Positions 23,855-36,200 of a DNA stretch of 64,000 nt are shown piece after piece (position 1 is the first letter of the stretch; every line of letters starts with the position of its first letter). The notes beneath the pieces are model-generated. The model was not told the DNA's origin. It did not search any database and saw only the letters and a program-made list of their open reading frames with translations. The stretch covers positions 4,216,001 to 4,280,000 of the forward strand of contig CAUJLY010000004.1 of assembly GCA_963281155.1 (NCBI GenBank), given 5' to 3'. A program made the position numbers and the translations under genes. The DNA is from Rhabditophanes sp. KR3021. Taxonomy: Eukaryota > Nematoda > Chromadorea > Rhabditida > Alloionematidae.

Positions 23855-25451
23855 TTATAATCCAAATAATTTTTTGGTCCTGAAACTTCTACTATTTCTT
23901 TTTAAAGGATCTAAGGAAGATGTCGGAGTAGCAGGGCATGAAATTGTTGAATGATTATCTCTTTTCATGAACAAACTTGAACCCACTTCTGGTTTTGAAA
24001 TACTATTTCTTGCTTGAGTTAAAGAATTTTCCATTGCCTTTATTTTGTCGTTGGTCACATTGAGACGATTTATTCTTTGCTTACGTACACTTCTATTGAC
24101 GGATTTGTCCCTTGAAAGTAACTTTTCTGCGATAGCAATGGATCTCAATACATCCACGTCTGCTTCCATTTTGACAACTTTGGAATTCTCCTTAGCATTG
24201 GTTAAATTTCGTAAAATATCACTACTTATTTTAAAACTTGTTCCAACACGTTTGTTTACACAAGGCAAAGGTTCATTTTTTATAAGTGTCAAATATATTT
24301 CTTTTGGCATTAATCCCGTTAGTTCGGCCTCCTTGATACAAATGCTTTTGAGTGATTCCAACTTTTCCAGCAATTCGATTTCCAATTCGATTTTCTTTCT
24401 TTTTAGTGCCATAAAAGTTTTAGCGTCTTCTTCTGCTTTACTTGATATAGTATTTGTAGAATTAGTTTTGCTTAGTGATAGAGAGTTATCCTTGGAAAAG
24501 TATAAATCAAGTCTTCTGAGAATATCATTCTTATCTAAAGTTAAGTTAGATACGGAAGTCTGAGATAAAAATTCTTGATGGTTCATAATTACCGCAGAAT
24601 ATAATACTTTGCAGGAGGTTTCATTTGTTGCAAAAAACATGTTCTTGTGACCGTTCACTTCGATGGTCAACCATTCTCGTTTGGTGTGAAAAGTTTGAAT
24701 GTCTTTCCACAATATTTCCTTTTCTGCTTTCATTGTTTGATTGTAAATAACAAATATTGCTTTGTTAGAAAGACCCAATAAACATTTACCATTCAGTTTG
24801 TCTTTAGTGTGAAAAAATCGACACCCGTAGTAAGCTGATCTAGTAAATAGATTCATTAACTCGACAAATGCTTCGCTCTTGCTTAACTTTTGAAAACTTT
24901 TATATTCTTTACAAACGCTTTTTTTGAATTCATCATCTGATACTTTATTCATTTCTAAAACAGATTGATTGTACTGCAGCGATTGTAGCAATATAAGAAA
25001 CATCTTTTCGTTGATGAAATAACCTTCTGTGAAGTGTAACAGATAAGCAAAACTTTTGATACAATCGCTTTGATTGGTGAATGGCAATCTCCCTGATAAT
25101 AATTGTGATTTTAACTCTAGAAAAAGCAAATAGAGTGATTCTGAGGATTCAAAAGCAGAAATTGGATTATTTGGAAATATTTTTACTGCAAAATACAAAT
25201 TCTTAAGTGGGAAGTCAATGAGAGCCTCTAAATCTGGTAGAAATTGATATTGATCACTAAATTAAGTAAATTAGGCTAATAGTTGCACAATTTAAAACTT
25301 ACTTCGTGTCTTTAAATGCTACACCGAAATACTTTTTATCAGCCTCTGAAATGTTGATGATACTTGCAGCATAATCAAAAAATTCACTTGTGTTAGTTTT
25401 GTTTGTTGTTGGGATAGAAAACTTAATATCATTCAAAAAGTTTAGACTCAT
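23855..25451 (-). CDS. FERM-domain protein of the FRMD4/INAVA family
   Basis: Exons are 25451-25303 and 25256-23855, joined in phase across a 46-nt intron, giving 516 residues. Residues about 20-285 form a FERM domain: ADKKYFGVAFKDTNDQYQFL, KNLYFAVKIFP, the helical F2 lobe, YGCRFFHTKDKLNG, then the PH-like F3 lobe ILWKDIQTFHTKREWLTIEV. Around residues 340-400 a coiled coil is followed by KEAELTGLMPKEIYLTL and VNKRVGTSFKI, which matches the CUPID/DUF3338 block of FRMD4A/B and INAVA. That block binds cytohesin Arf-GEFs at cell junctions. The start of the FERM F1 lobe is short, so an upstream exon is possible. The tail is basic and Ser-rich. Confidence 0.75.
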
Positions 25452-25817
25452 TTTAATAATTGTATACTTGTCAGATTATGAATGTAATAGTGGTGCTCGT
25501 TCTAAAGAGAATTGCCTATAATTATAAAAGCGTTTTTATATTGAAAAAATAGATTGGATATGTTATATAAATATATCATTTTCAAACAATGGCTATAAAC
25601 AACATTTCGTAATTTGCCAGAAACTAATAATTAATATTAGTGACTGATATAGTAACGTAAACACACACAGATGCACAGTTATGTCGTGACAAGTGCCGCC
25701 GTATTCTCGAAAAGAACTTTATTGGAATAAAATTGATCGACAATAATAGTATCACATTATTATAAATAAACATATACTCGCGTAATATACTATAGTCCTG
25801 AAGTTCGATTTAAGACT
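25452..25817. promoter_or_regulatory. Divergent promoter region between the FRMD4-like and hnRNP H/F-like genes
   Basis: About 370 bp separates two start codons on opposite strands, so both promoters must lie here. No defined element was recognised. Trans-splicing would explain the short leaders but cannot be confirmed from DNA. Confidence 0.5.
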
Positions 25818-27520
25818 ATGAATACAGAAAATGTGCTTTGGATTCGGATGCGAGGATTACCTTTTTCTTCTGCAGAAGAAGACGTCATTAACTTTTTTAA
25901 ACGTAAGTGTTACTATTTAAAAGCTTTTAACATTTTTTAGCAATAAAGATTAAGACCATTCATTTCCCCTCTGCTAGCAACAAACGTGGCGAATGTTATT
26001 GTTGCTTTGGTTGTGTCGATGATTACGAGCAGGCCAAAACATACGACAGGAATATGATTGCAAACAGGTACATAGAATTGATCGATCCATCATCCAAAGA
26101 AATAGAAATGCTAGCTCTAGATAAATTTAGATGCTCATATAATGAATCGCATTCGAGCTCTAATGAATTGTACTACGTTAAAATGCGCGGTTTACCCTTT
26201 ACAGCTACTGAACAAGACATAAGACTCTTTTTTTATGGTAAGATTGGCAAATACCTAAATAAACATATTAATAAAATTTGTATAGGTTTGGAAATTGTCG
26301 AAATTGTTTTGGCAACTAATTGCGGAAAGCAAAATGGAGAAGGAATTGTTATTTTTAGAAATAAAGATGACCTGACTGCTGCGTTAAAAAAGGATAGACA
26401 AAATTTGGGAAACAGGCAAGTGAATATTTTAACAAAAATTATGGCCAAAATATAATTTACTAAATATATCTATAATTTTGTTGTATTTAGATACGTGGAA
26501 TTGTTTCGCAGTGACTCACAAGAATATGAATCTATGAAAGTTGATGATAACAATGTCGAAAAAGGAATGATGAAACGTCGGCATCGAGATGCGGATCCAT
26601 ACTATCCAAACAAAAAGACACAAAGGGATTCCAATGTGCAGGATTATGCAAACATGGCTCCTACTTATCAAGAAAATGGATATTTCTTTAATTCAGATGC
26701 TGTTAATTATCGGAAACATATAAATCTTCCAACTAACAATTATGGTTCTTTTTACAATACTAGTTCATTCAAAAGTAATGAGTATAGTGCTAAGATGCCA
26801 CAATATTCAAGTAGCAGTATTGCATTCGGTGGCCAAGAACTACATGAAACTAAGCCGCATCACGCTTTTAATAAAGGCATTGATATGAATGCAGGTAGTG
26901 AGGATTCCTATTATTCAAAGCAAGAAGAGCAGGCACTAAGTTTGAATCAAATTCAAATGAGAGGAATTCCATTTAAAATAACATTTCCCGACATCGAACA
27001 ATTTTTTAGTCCATTGAGCTTGAGTAATGTTAAACTTGGATATCTGGAAGGTAGTACCAGACTTTCAGGGGATGCTATTGTTTCGTTCCACACGGTCAAC
27101 GATGCTATAAAGGCATTGGATAAAGACAAGCAAACAATATCTTCAAGATACATTGAACTATTCAATTCTAAAAATGCCAAATTGGGAAAAAGAACGATAT
27201 ACAAGTATATTCACGGTCAAGATTCAAGTGAAAGCACAGCAAATTTACCCGACATAGATGATAACCATCGACAACAAAACGCTTCAACCCACCCAGTACC
27301 ATCAAGATTTGGGGATAATGAAGGGAATGCGAAACCAATGAGAGATAACGAACCATATTTACCTCAGTCAGTTTCTTACGGAAATAGTTATCATCAACAT
27401 GGGGATCATGATAGTCGTACGAGAAGTTCTGGATTTTTCACTAATACTACGTACAAACAGATGCATATTAAGCAAGAAGGCCCTTCTGAATACTTTCGTA
27501 GTCAATCGAAATTCTTTTAA
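25818..27520 (+). CDS. hnRNP H/F-like RNA-binding protein with three quasi-RRMs
   Basis: Exons are 25818-25902, 25941-26237, 26286-26415 and 26491-27520, giving 513 residues with all phases consistent. Three RRMs begin with the H/F signature: MRGLPFSSAEEDV (about residue 11), MRGLPFTATEQDI (about 121) and MRGIPFKITFPDI (about 327). Each closes with an RYIEL/RYVEL-type RNP1-like strand. This family binds G-runs and regulates splicing and poly(A) choice. RRM2 ends across the intron 3 boundary, and that intron has a GC donor (AACAG|GCAAGT), the only choice that keeps the frame. The linker between RRM2 and RRM3 and the C-terminus are Tyr/Asn/Ser/His-rich low-complexity sequence. Confidence 0.88.
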
Positions 27521-27547
27521 TTCCTTTATTACTTTGACATTTTGATA

Positions 27548-27553
27548 AATAAA
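27548..27553 (+). promoter_or_regulatory. Probable polyadenylation signal of the hnRNP-like gene
   Basis: AATAAA 28 nt after the stop codon. A second AATAAA lies near 27607. Confidence 0.4.
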
Positions 27554-27683
27554 GATGTTACATTTTTATATACATTATTCTGTAAAATGTAATTTGATAT
27601 TGTATTAATAAAGTTTAACATTTTGTAGATTTATTTTTGCTACTCGTTTTGTTATTTGTAAATTTATCTGATTGTAAATTAAA

Positions 27684-27797
27684 ATGAGTCTTTTTTATAT
27701 ATCAACTGGTCCTGCAGCTGTTCTTGGATGGGCACTAATGTTTGCTCAAATAGCCATTGTCTTTCTTTGTCTTTATTATTGTTATAACGAAGCCTAA
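27684..27797 (+). CDS. Micro-ORF encoding a 37-residue membrane peptide
   Basis: ATG in an AAATTAAAATG context, then MSLFYISTGPAAVLGWALMF and AQIAIVFLCLYYCYNEA, stop at 27797. The short N-terminus followed by one strongly hydrophobic helix with a TGPAAVLGW start looks designed rather than random. A TGA-less frame of this composition is otherwise rare here. It may be a small single-pass membrane protein. No homologue recognised. Confidence 0.4.
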   Translation: MSLFYISTGPAAVLGWALMFAQIAIVFLCLYYCYNEA

Positions 27798-28787
27798 TAT
27801 ACAAAGGGTTTACTTTTCACACTTTATAATTTAATACAAAAATAAGCTAAGTTGTATTGACAATTTTGAGATAATGTAGGAGAAGTCTCAGCATTAAAAA
27901 GGCTTTAGCTAGGTAAATCTTTTTAAAGTAAGGGAAATTTATATAAAAATAGGTTTGGTATTAAAAGAACGTTAAGTGAGAAGGGTGACCATATCAACAC
28001 CTATTGACAATTGTTAAGTCGTGTCCTGCGATCATTTTCAACTTCAATTGGTGTTTCTCGACAGTTTGAAGAGTAGATGACCAGTTTGGAGAGCCAATAT
28101 AATTATATACTCGTATTCGTGTTTAGAAGGAAGAGCTTAAGTAGTTGTGAAAAGAAAAATTTTAGAGTTTTTTGCACATTTTAAGTGATTTTGTCAACTG
28201 ATACAAAAGGATCCACATGTAAAAAATTTATTGAACTTACAATTGTTAAGCTAATTTATTTTTTAAACATTTTCATTCTATCACTATTTATATTGAGGAT
28301 AATTGAATTATTATTCATTATGTCAAATGTCGACTAAATCATTCATTAACACTACCACTATTTATTCCAATACTTTCAAACCATCTTTTATTCATTTTAA
28401 ACTTCATTTAACCAAATTAATTTAAAACTAGCTTTTATTTTATAAAATTGCTATAGAAATAAAGTTTATTGAATTGCAATAACACATACAAAGACTCTAA
28501 TTTTTAACAATAAAACTTGTAGTGTTCATTTATAAAGACAATCAAATAAATGTGAATATATCCCAATATTTCATCTTTTTCAGATTATCTGTAACATCTT
28601 ACAATTAACCTTAACAATCGAAATAGCTTAAATTAAAAAGGTTATTCAATTTATATTATCCCATTTTGTATTACTTTATTCTACAAGTTATAAAGTATTC
28701 GTGTTTTACATAATTATAAAATGTACAATTGTGTTATCTTTTTAAATATTAAAATTTCTAATTTTATTTCGTCTATCAGTTTTAGAA
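27798..28787. other. Intergenic, AT-rich
   Basis: About 1 kb upstream of the BPI-like gene. No ORF, repeat array or RNA gene seen. It must contain that gene's promoter. Confidence 0.5.
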
Positions 28788-31700
28788 ATGATGTACTTCT
28801 CAATCGTATCATTAATACTATGTATCACTCTAGCAGTTAGTCCATTTGTTGTCCGTTTAAACGAAGGGGCATTAAAGGTATTGGGTGGTTATACAAGCAA
28901 ATGGATGGATAAAACAGTCAAAAATGGTGAGTTTTTATTAAAAATGAGTAAAAATGTTAAAATAGGTTAAGATAAAATACAATTGAAATTATCATTTTAA
29001 TCTACTAATCACCTTATAAAGTTATGTAGCCGTAGTCATTTTTTGGTGGATCGCCATTATATATTTCTCCTTAAACTAAGTGACAGCATTTTTATTTTTA
29101 AATTCTTCAATTATCAAATCATAAAGCTCTTCTTTCTTTTTATCACTGATAAGATCCTTCAAAAGATAATATAATTGATCTTTACATTTTTGATTTGTAA
29201 TTCCTTTTCAAAATCAGAATATTTTCGTAACCCTTAGAATTTAATTGCCCGATATCAATGATCCTTATTTGGAATATTCCTGATTTTAAATCGATTAAAG
29301 CTTTGTACCATTACAAAAACGGATGTGAAATATATAAGAAAATGTAATATAGTAACACGGTTAGTTGATAAAGTATCTACTTCACTTGTACTGGATAAAT
29401 TATAAAAAAATAAGAAAGTTAAATTAGTTTATAATTTTTACTAAAATATATACAAATCTATTATGAATTATCTATTATTCATGTGTTTGAAAGACTGTCT
29501 GCCTTCATTTGAATGTTTGTAAATTGAAATTACGTTATGATTGTAAACTGAGTTTTCATTTTACAGCATTCAGTTCACCATATATTTTTAACTGTTATAA
29601 GATTGTATTTGATCAAATTCTCCTTCACCAGTTTGTAAAATTAATTTTAAAGTTAACATGCATTGCAAATATGTACTTATTTAAATAATTAATAGTCGAT
29701 CTAATGCTGTGATAGCCTTTATTAAATAATATATTTTTCAACACAAATTCATACAAGATTCGAAATGCCATGGCATTTTAATTTATTAGTGCATCTCCGC
29801 ATGTGGAGTCGTCTCAAACTACTAGGTGGAAAAAAAGCAAACTAACTTATAGGCAAATCTACTCTTACCTATGTGTCCACAATGACTGGGTTTTAGAAGC
29901 TATTACTTAAAAGCAAATCAAATATACTTTTATTAATCTGTTCCATTTAATTGCAGCTACTTTCGGATCATATGTTCATAAAATAAATCGAGGAATCGCT
30001 TCCGGCCATATAGAATTATCAAAAATAAATATTACAAACTTTGAGGCTCCCAATTTTAGTTACAGACCTCATAGTCAAGGATTTTTAGAAATGACGACCA
30101 ACAATGGTAAAGGTGATATTTTAGCTAATTGGGACATCTTTTCTGATTACCTCGCTTACCTTAAATTTCCATTGAAAGGAAAGGTATATGGAACGCTCAG
30201 CGGAATCAAAGCTGATGTTACTATAAAGGTAACGCTATTTTAAACCTTTTTGCCCTTTTACTTATAAATATTCTATTTTGTAGATTGACAAAGACAACAA
30301 CTTCATAATTCACCAATGTTCTACTACTTTCAACTCTTTTGAACTACGCCTTGGTGGCTCGCTTACAGGCAATTTATTACACTTTTTTAGGGATATCTTG
30401 TCAAAAGCACTTAAACGCAGAGGAGAAGAATATTTTTGCCAAATGGTGTCTGATTCATTAATCCCTTTCTTAAAAACAGAAATAGTCAGACTTCCTGAGT
30501 TTTTTGAATTTAATTATGATTCAAAAGTGAGTGTCACGCAGTCATTAAACGCCATTGAGATGTCCGATCAGTTCCTTGATCTTCAATTAAATAACAAAAT
30601 TTACTCGTCAAATGGCAATGTCGTAGAAACAATTTCCCCATTGCCTTTAAACCACTATAATAATACGGGCAATCAAAAGATGATTGAGTTATTTATTAGT
30701 GAAAAAACAATCCAAGAAGTGATGACAGCCGCTCATCTAGCAGGCCAATTTAGAATAAATTTTTCGTCACCATTTTTAAGGAGCGATTGCGGAGATGATT
30801 TTCAAACATCGTATGGCTTATGTATAGGTAATATCATAAAAATTTAAAATGCAAATATACAACAAGGGGCTAATATTTTCAAACATATTCAATGGGCGCA
30901 CAAACAGAAAAATCTTTTGGAATCATTTCAGCAACTTCCTTGTTCTTGTCTGGATTCATGTAGCTAACACATTCTAGAGACGACTTTCCGGAGTTGGAAT
31001 TAGTGACTTGATCCCGAAGAGCATTGATCAAAATACTTTCAATGTTCTCCACAATCTTTTAGAGGGATAGGTTATTTTGATGATAGTTAATAGCTTCCCT
31101 GCTTTGACCAACTTAGTGAAGATTCTTTCTTTTCTGCCAAAGACGTATCCCCACTTAACAGCAAAGTTGTGGTCATATCTATGTATAGCCATTCTTGCAC
31201 TCCTATTGAATTTTTCTCCTACATAAAGATTCCATCCATAGCCTCATCGAAATCCCATTCAGATCCAAAAGCGGATGAATCAATCATCAAATACACGACA
31301 TTCAACAGAAACGCATACATCCTTCTATGCAGCGTTGACAAATATTCATTGAATTCGAAAGGCCGTTGAGAAACCTTAACTTTGGGATGCTTATTGAAAC
31401 TGCTTTCCTTAACGCTGTTAATATGAACCGATTTCATTTTGACTAGAGGTCTGACAGAAAAAACGTCTTTCGTAGTATTGAATATACCAAAAAGCTTTGC
31501 TTGTGGTTGACCAACTTTATTATCTAAAATATATAAAATACAATAATATAATTTAAAAACTAACCTGCATCCTTCACACTTCGTCCAATTGTTAAGCTCT
31601 TTCCATCTTTGCAACTTCTTTTTACTTCGACGGTCTCAATACTCGTACTTTTTAAAAGTTGGGTGGGACCATCCACATCTCCTTTTGAAATTGTTACAAT

Positions 31701-32425
31701 ATTCCGTTTCTCTTCTTCCTTCTTTTTAGTTTCATCCACCGTCAGCATAATAAACACCTAGCTAAGGCGATCTTGGAGCGCTAAAGTAATACAAATGGTT
31801 AATGCACGTTACATTTGAAGTAAAAATCTATTAAGGTTTTGTGCGTGTAGTTATTCAAAATGCTAATACCAAATAATATATGATATGTAACTTAAACATA
31901 ATTTTAGGAACTTTATTGCCAAACTTGAAAACAGAATTGGGCTCCACCCAATTGTCAATTTTGGTGAGATCTATAATTCCACCAATGATTCGACTTCAAA
32001 ATCAGAAAGCCATCATGCTCCTTAACGTGTCACTGGAAATTTATAGAAGCGAAGCCGTCAATAATTTGACAAATGAAAAACCATTATCAACTGCCCCAAT
32101 TGATGATTCTGTATTATCTGTTAGCATACATTGCGAAGCTGATCTACAACTACGTATCAACGAGAAAAAATTGAAAGGTGATATAAATATAAGAGATTCA
32201 AAAGCAATACTGAAAGAGAATAAATTTAGTGTTCTCGGGCAACAAACAGCCGAACTAATTGTCAACATGAGTCTGCCCTTCCTTGAGGATGCTTTATACG
32301 CTTTTTTGGAAAATGGGTTAGATATCAGTGAAATTATCAAAATTCCTAGCAACAATGAAGTTATCGTTATCCAAAATGGTTTTATCCAAATACAAACTGA
32401 CCTAGATTTCTACAAAGAAGTTTGA
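28788..32425 (+). CDS. Secreted BPI/LBP/CETP-family lipid-binding protein
   Basis: Exons are 28788-28926, 29957-30228, 30284-30827 and 31908-32425, giving 490 residues, the usual length for this family. A signal peptide (MMYFSIVSLILCITLAVSPF) leads into an amphipathic helix. The N-terminal barrel reads LSKINITNFEAPNF, then LRLGGSLTGNLLHFF and YFCQMVSDSLIPFLKTEI, the helix and Cys region of the BPI fold. The C-terminal barrel is in exon 4 (SIIPPMIRLQNQKAIMLLNVSL). Such proteins bind lipid or endotoxin in an elongated two-barrel fold; in nematodes their role is little known. Introns 1 (about 1 kb) and 3 (about 1.1 kb) are long for this window, and both contain antisense coding remnants. Confidence 0.82.
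29076..29240 (-). pseudogene. Coding remnant in intron 1 of the BPI-like gene, antisense to host
   Basis: On the minus strand a frame reads CKDQLYYLLKDLISDKKKEE, continues for 18 residues to FKNKNAVT and stops at 29076. A preceding DFEKELQIKN is one frame off. The amphipathic helical pattern and lack of stops suggest a former exon. Family unknown. Confidence 0.3.
30879..31748 (-). pseudogene. Intronic antisense gene or remnant of the TNSNSGK family (copy A)
   Basis: It lies in intron 3 of the BPI-like gene. The first exon (31748 to about 31566) starts MLTVDETKKKEEEKRN and ends at a GTTAGT donor. After an intron of about 40 nt, the next exon continues NKVGQPQAKLFGIFNTT to DFDEAMDGIF. Two extra bases then break the frame before VGEKFNRSARMAIHRYDHN. 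After another break it reads IESILINALRDQVTNSNSGK and ends VAEMIPKDFSVCAPIEYV, stop 30879. It is the most complete copy of the dispersed family described under findings. Function unknown. It could still be expressed if the breaks are assembly errors. Confidence 0.5.
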
Positions 32426-33222
32426 AGCATGTTGATATATTGATATATTTTAATAACTATTTATTATTTTCTGGTTACAATCTAATAATAAAATAATTTT
32501 AATACAAGATTAAATAAGTTGCTATTGACGAAAATAAAGCTCTTATTAATGATAGACAAGAGTTTAGTAAAGTTGAAGCAAATTTGAAATGTTTAACACT
32601 AAAAAACTGGTAATTTTCACACCTCTCGATAAAAGTAGCAAAAGATTAACATTCTCCATTAGTTGATGCTTTTCTCACTTGACATTATTTTGAAGTACAT
32701 TTATTCGTAAACTATTTGGAGACAGGTAATTTTTTAAAGCAAATATTATGTGTTTTGCTTTTATTCATTCTTCATAATACTTCATCTTATTGCTTTTAAG
32801 CTTAATACACCATCTTTATCGTTCTTCATAATGCGCTAGCCTAGTTTTTGAAGTTTCGATTATCTTGACATACTTTAATAAGATCTAGAGGTTACATATG
32901 AAAAAGTGCAGAAATGAAGAAAATAAGCAATTTGTTTGGGTTTGTTGGTCAGTCATCGAATTTGTAAAAGTAGCCAGCTCTATCCTTTGCATTATTTGGA
33001 CTCGTATAAGTATTAAAGTCAACACTACGCTAAATCACCTTTTAGAACAATAATTCATTTAATCTACCAGGATAATTATATTATTTCTTGAATCTTCAAC
33101 TTCTTTAAACTAATTATATATTAAGCCAACAATTGACCTTTCCTGATAAAATTTGTCTATTGCATCACGAAGTTGAGCCTAAATATTAGTTTCATTAAAT
33201 ACACTCTTAATTTACTCGTCAA
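32426..33222. other. Intergenic, AT-rich
   Basis: About 800 bp between the BPI-like stop and the LACT-like start. It contains AATAAAATAATTTTAATA at 32486 onward, likely the 3' end signals of the upstream gene. No coding signal seen. Confidence 0.5.
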
Positions 33223-36200
33223 ATGAAAGCTAAATTGTTGATAAATTCAACTTTTCTTTTAATATATTTCCTCTTCCCATTTATATGTGCAAACAATCAA
33301 ATTGTACATCCGCCGAAGCCAAATGAGCAAAATTGGGTATTGGTAGCAGCAAATGAGTCTACAACAGATAAAGGTATTTTTCGAACTTATAAAATAAATT
33401 ACATAAATACGTAGTTCTTGCAATTTCATTGGCCTATGGCGGCAGACTTGTTTCTATGAACTATTATGTTCAATTTAAAATTATTTATTATTACGCAATT
33501 ATGAACAAATATAACTATGCTGGTCCTGTTTTCTTAAAACCAAACCCTGTGAATTTCACTCAATTAAACCAAATGATCAAAGGTATTTAAATAACCACAT
33601 GTAACAACTTGTATATGTATTATTTTTAGAAAATGAGCAATTAGATTTGATACCAACTCAGTTATGTGGCCAAGAATCTCATATTCCTTCAGAAGTCGTA
33701 TTTTCATCATATTGGGAAAGAGTTCCCGGAGCAGATTTTAAGGTACTTATTTTAAAACAAGCATATTTAATACTCATTTAGGTGTGGTGGCCCGGATCAA
33801 GTTCAGCCGAATTTCAAAAAAGCAATTTTGAAAAGGAAGGATACTATTTATTTAACCTGTGTGGTTATTCTATACAAAATCGAGCTCAGTACATAGGTGT
33901 TTGGCTTAAGGACAGCACAAAAGTAACTCCTTATCAAGCTTATTACGGACTAACACTTCGTGATTCAATGAGAAAAGACAAGCAGTTAGCAATTAAAGGC
34001 TTTATTGCAACAAGATTTCAGTGTTTTAATAATCGAGGAACTGTTTTATGCTCAGGAATATGGGAGTACAGACCTAAAAATACGCATTCAATCGAAATTG
34101 GAGGCGATCTTAAATTAATGTATAACAAACTGAATTTGTTAGGTTTTATACCAAGGCTAGTTTTTATCAATTTAACGTTTCAAATAAAGTTATGTTTCCA
34201 TATTTCAGACAAATATCACACTTCTTTAATGAACAACAAAGTTCTCCGATATTCGTAGTGTTATGGTCCAATTTTGATAGCTACAGATTTTCAGAACCAC
34301 CAGAGATTTGGGGAAAAGATGAAGTTATCCCAATGAATGTATTAGATGGTTCATTAAAGCTGATCAAGAAAAATCAATTGGATTTTATGATTGATAGGGT
34401 GACAAGATTCATGAAGGAAATGGATATTCCAGTAAGTGTTAATAATTGTATTAATTAAAAATTATATAAAAATGCTTTTAATGTGAGCTAAAATGGAAAA
34501 ATTTATACTTCTCAGAATTTGTTTAGTAGAATACTAACATACCAATTATATACATATTGGAGATTTGTGTCAAGCCAACACTTCTAGTAATTTAAATATA
34601 GAAATTAAAAGTTAAAATATAATGAAACGTCATACAATGCCAGTAGTTTGGATTTAAAAATTAAACTATAAACGACCCAAATCTCAAACCTCAATTTAGA
34701 CACAACTTCATAAAATAATATACGAATTTATTATCTATATTATTATTAAAAAATTGATATTTCAGGGATTGTCTTTAGCTATTTCAAAGCATGAGCGGAT
34801 TAAATTTGCAGCTGGATTTGGTTATTCCGATTTGAAAAGAAAAATTGAAGTAACCTCCGAAAGTCAATTTAGAATAGGTTCTGTGTCGAAGCCAGTTACT
34901 GCGTCAGCGATAATTCTCCTAATTGAAAAAGGAAAGTTTTGTTTAGAAGATAAAATATTTGGTCGTCGAGGTAACTTTATTAAATTAAAAATTAATCGCT
35001 TTTAAAAATTGGAAATATCTAACATACTCATTATGATTATTAGCTTCAAAGCATTTTCCTAGGATGCGATCTGCTAATTCACCATTCATTTTCGAAACAT
35101 GTCATTCACTTCATCAAATGTAGACTTGCCTGAGTTGGTAAGTTGTGGTCGGAGACCGTTATTGGATATATCCTCTCCGCGGAATTCATCTTCTTCAGCA
35201 TCTAGACTATGCATCTTACCATATTTTGCCCTTTCTTTTGGATTCAACAGTGTATCAGTTGCTACACCTATTTTCCAGTAATATTCAGCGGCTTGAGGAT
35301 CTTTAGGAATCATGGGACTAATAATATGTTCCACACTCCCAAGTACCGAGGTCAACAGGGAATAGAAGAGAGAATACACAAGAACAAGGATAACTACTTT
35401 ATTAACAACATGAAGACATTATATATCAAATACAAGATAGGAAATATGAATATACATTTACCTTATGTTCATAATACTTGACATAATATAAGCCAGTACC
35501 TTATATCGAGCTTTAATTTGACTGGCAGATGTCTCATAAGTAAGATCCAATCCCTTGTAGCAATTCGTGTCTGAAAAAATAAGAATTAGATCGATTGAGT
35601 AATATATCAAGATAAAAAGGACATAGATAACTCGAATAAGAGTATTAGAAATAATTGATTTTTGTTGCAATATGTCTACTTTAACGAAATTTATCGTAAA
35701 GCGTTTCTCCTTCCTCGCCAGTTGAAGGCTATTCCAGAGAGAAAGTTTTTTAACAGAAATCTTTATTTATTGACAAAATAAAGTAAATCTCTGTCAGCAA
35801 CAAACTGCTCCTTAGAATTCTAAAAAGAAAAATTGCTTCTTTAATTCTCAGACAAAAATTCTTCTTTACTCCACATACAACATTCCCTTGTTGGACTCCA
35901 AAAACAAATTCCTCCTTGACTCCACATGTATAACTTCCCTCCTCCGATTTCACAGACAACGGACTCTTCCTCAACTCCACAGGACAAAAATTTCTCATGA
36001 ACACTAAAAATGTAAAGGTCTATAAAACCGGAACAGGCTACTTTGCAGAACCGTTTCTAGTTATTTTAAAAGTGTACTTTTATCTTCGAGTAGTCTATTG
36101 TATAGGGCATCCAATTATTTTGAGTGGGGTATTCAGTTTTGTCATCAAATGGCTTTTAGCTAATATTCAAGTTCTAAGGTACAAAGTTGATAGAGTGTTT

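Noticed and set aside
24045..24563. 172-codon plus-strand ORF opposite the FRMD4-like gene
   Set aside because: Leu/Ser/Phe-rich composition is what antisense of a Lys/Glu/Asn-rich exon yields. The minus strand carries clear FERM and CUPID motifs.
35750..36004. 84-codon minus-strand ORF in the LACT intron
   Set aside because: Its openness comes from a degenerate tandem repeat (CGVKEEF-like units). I list it as a repeat only.
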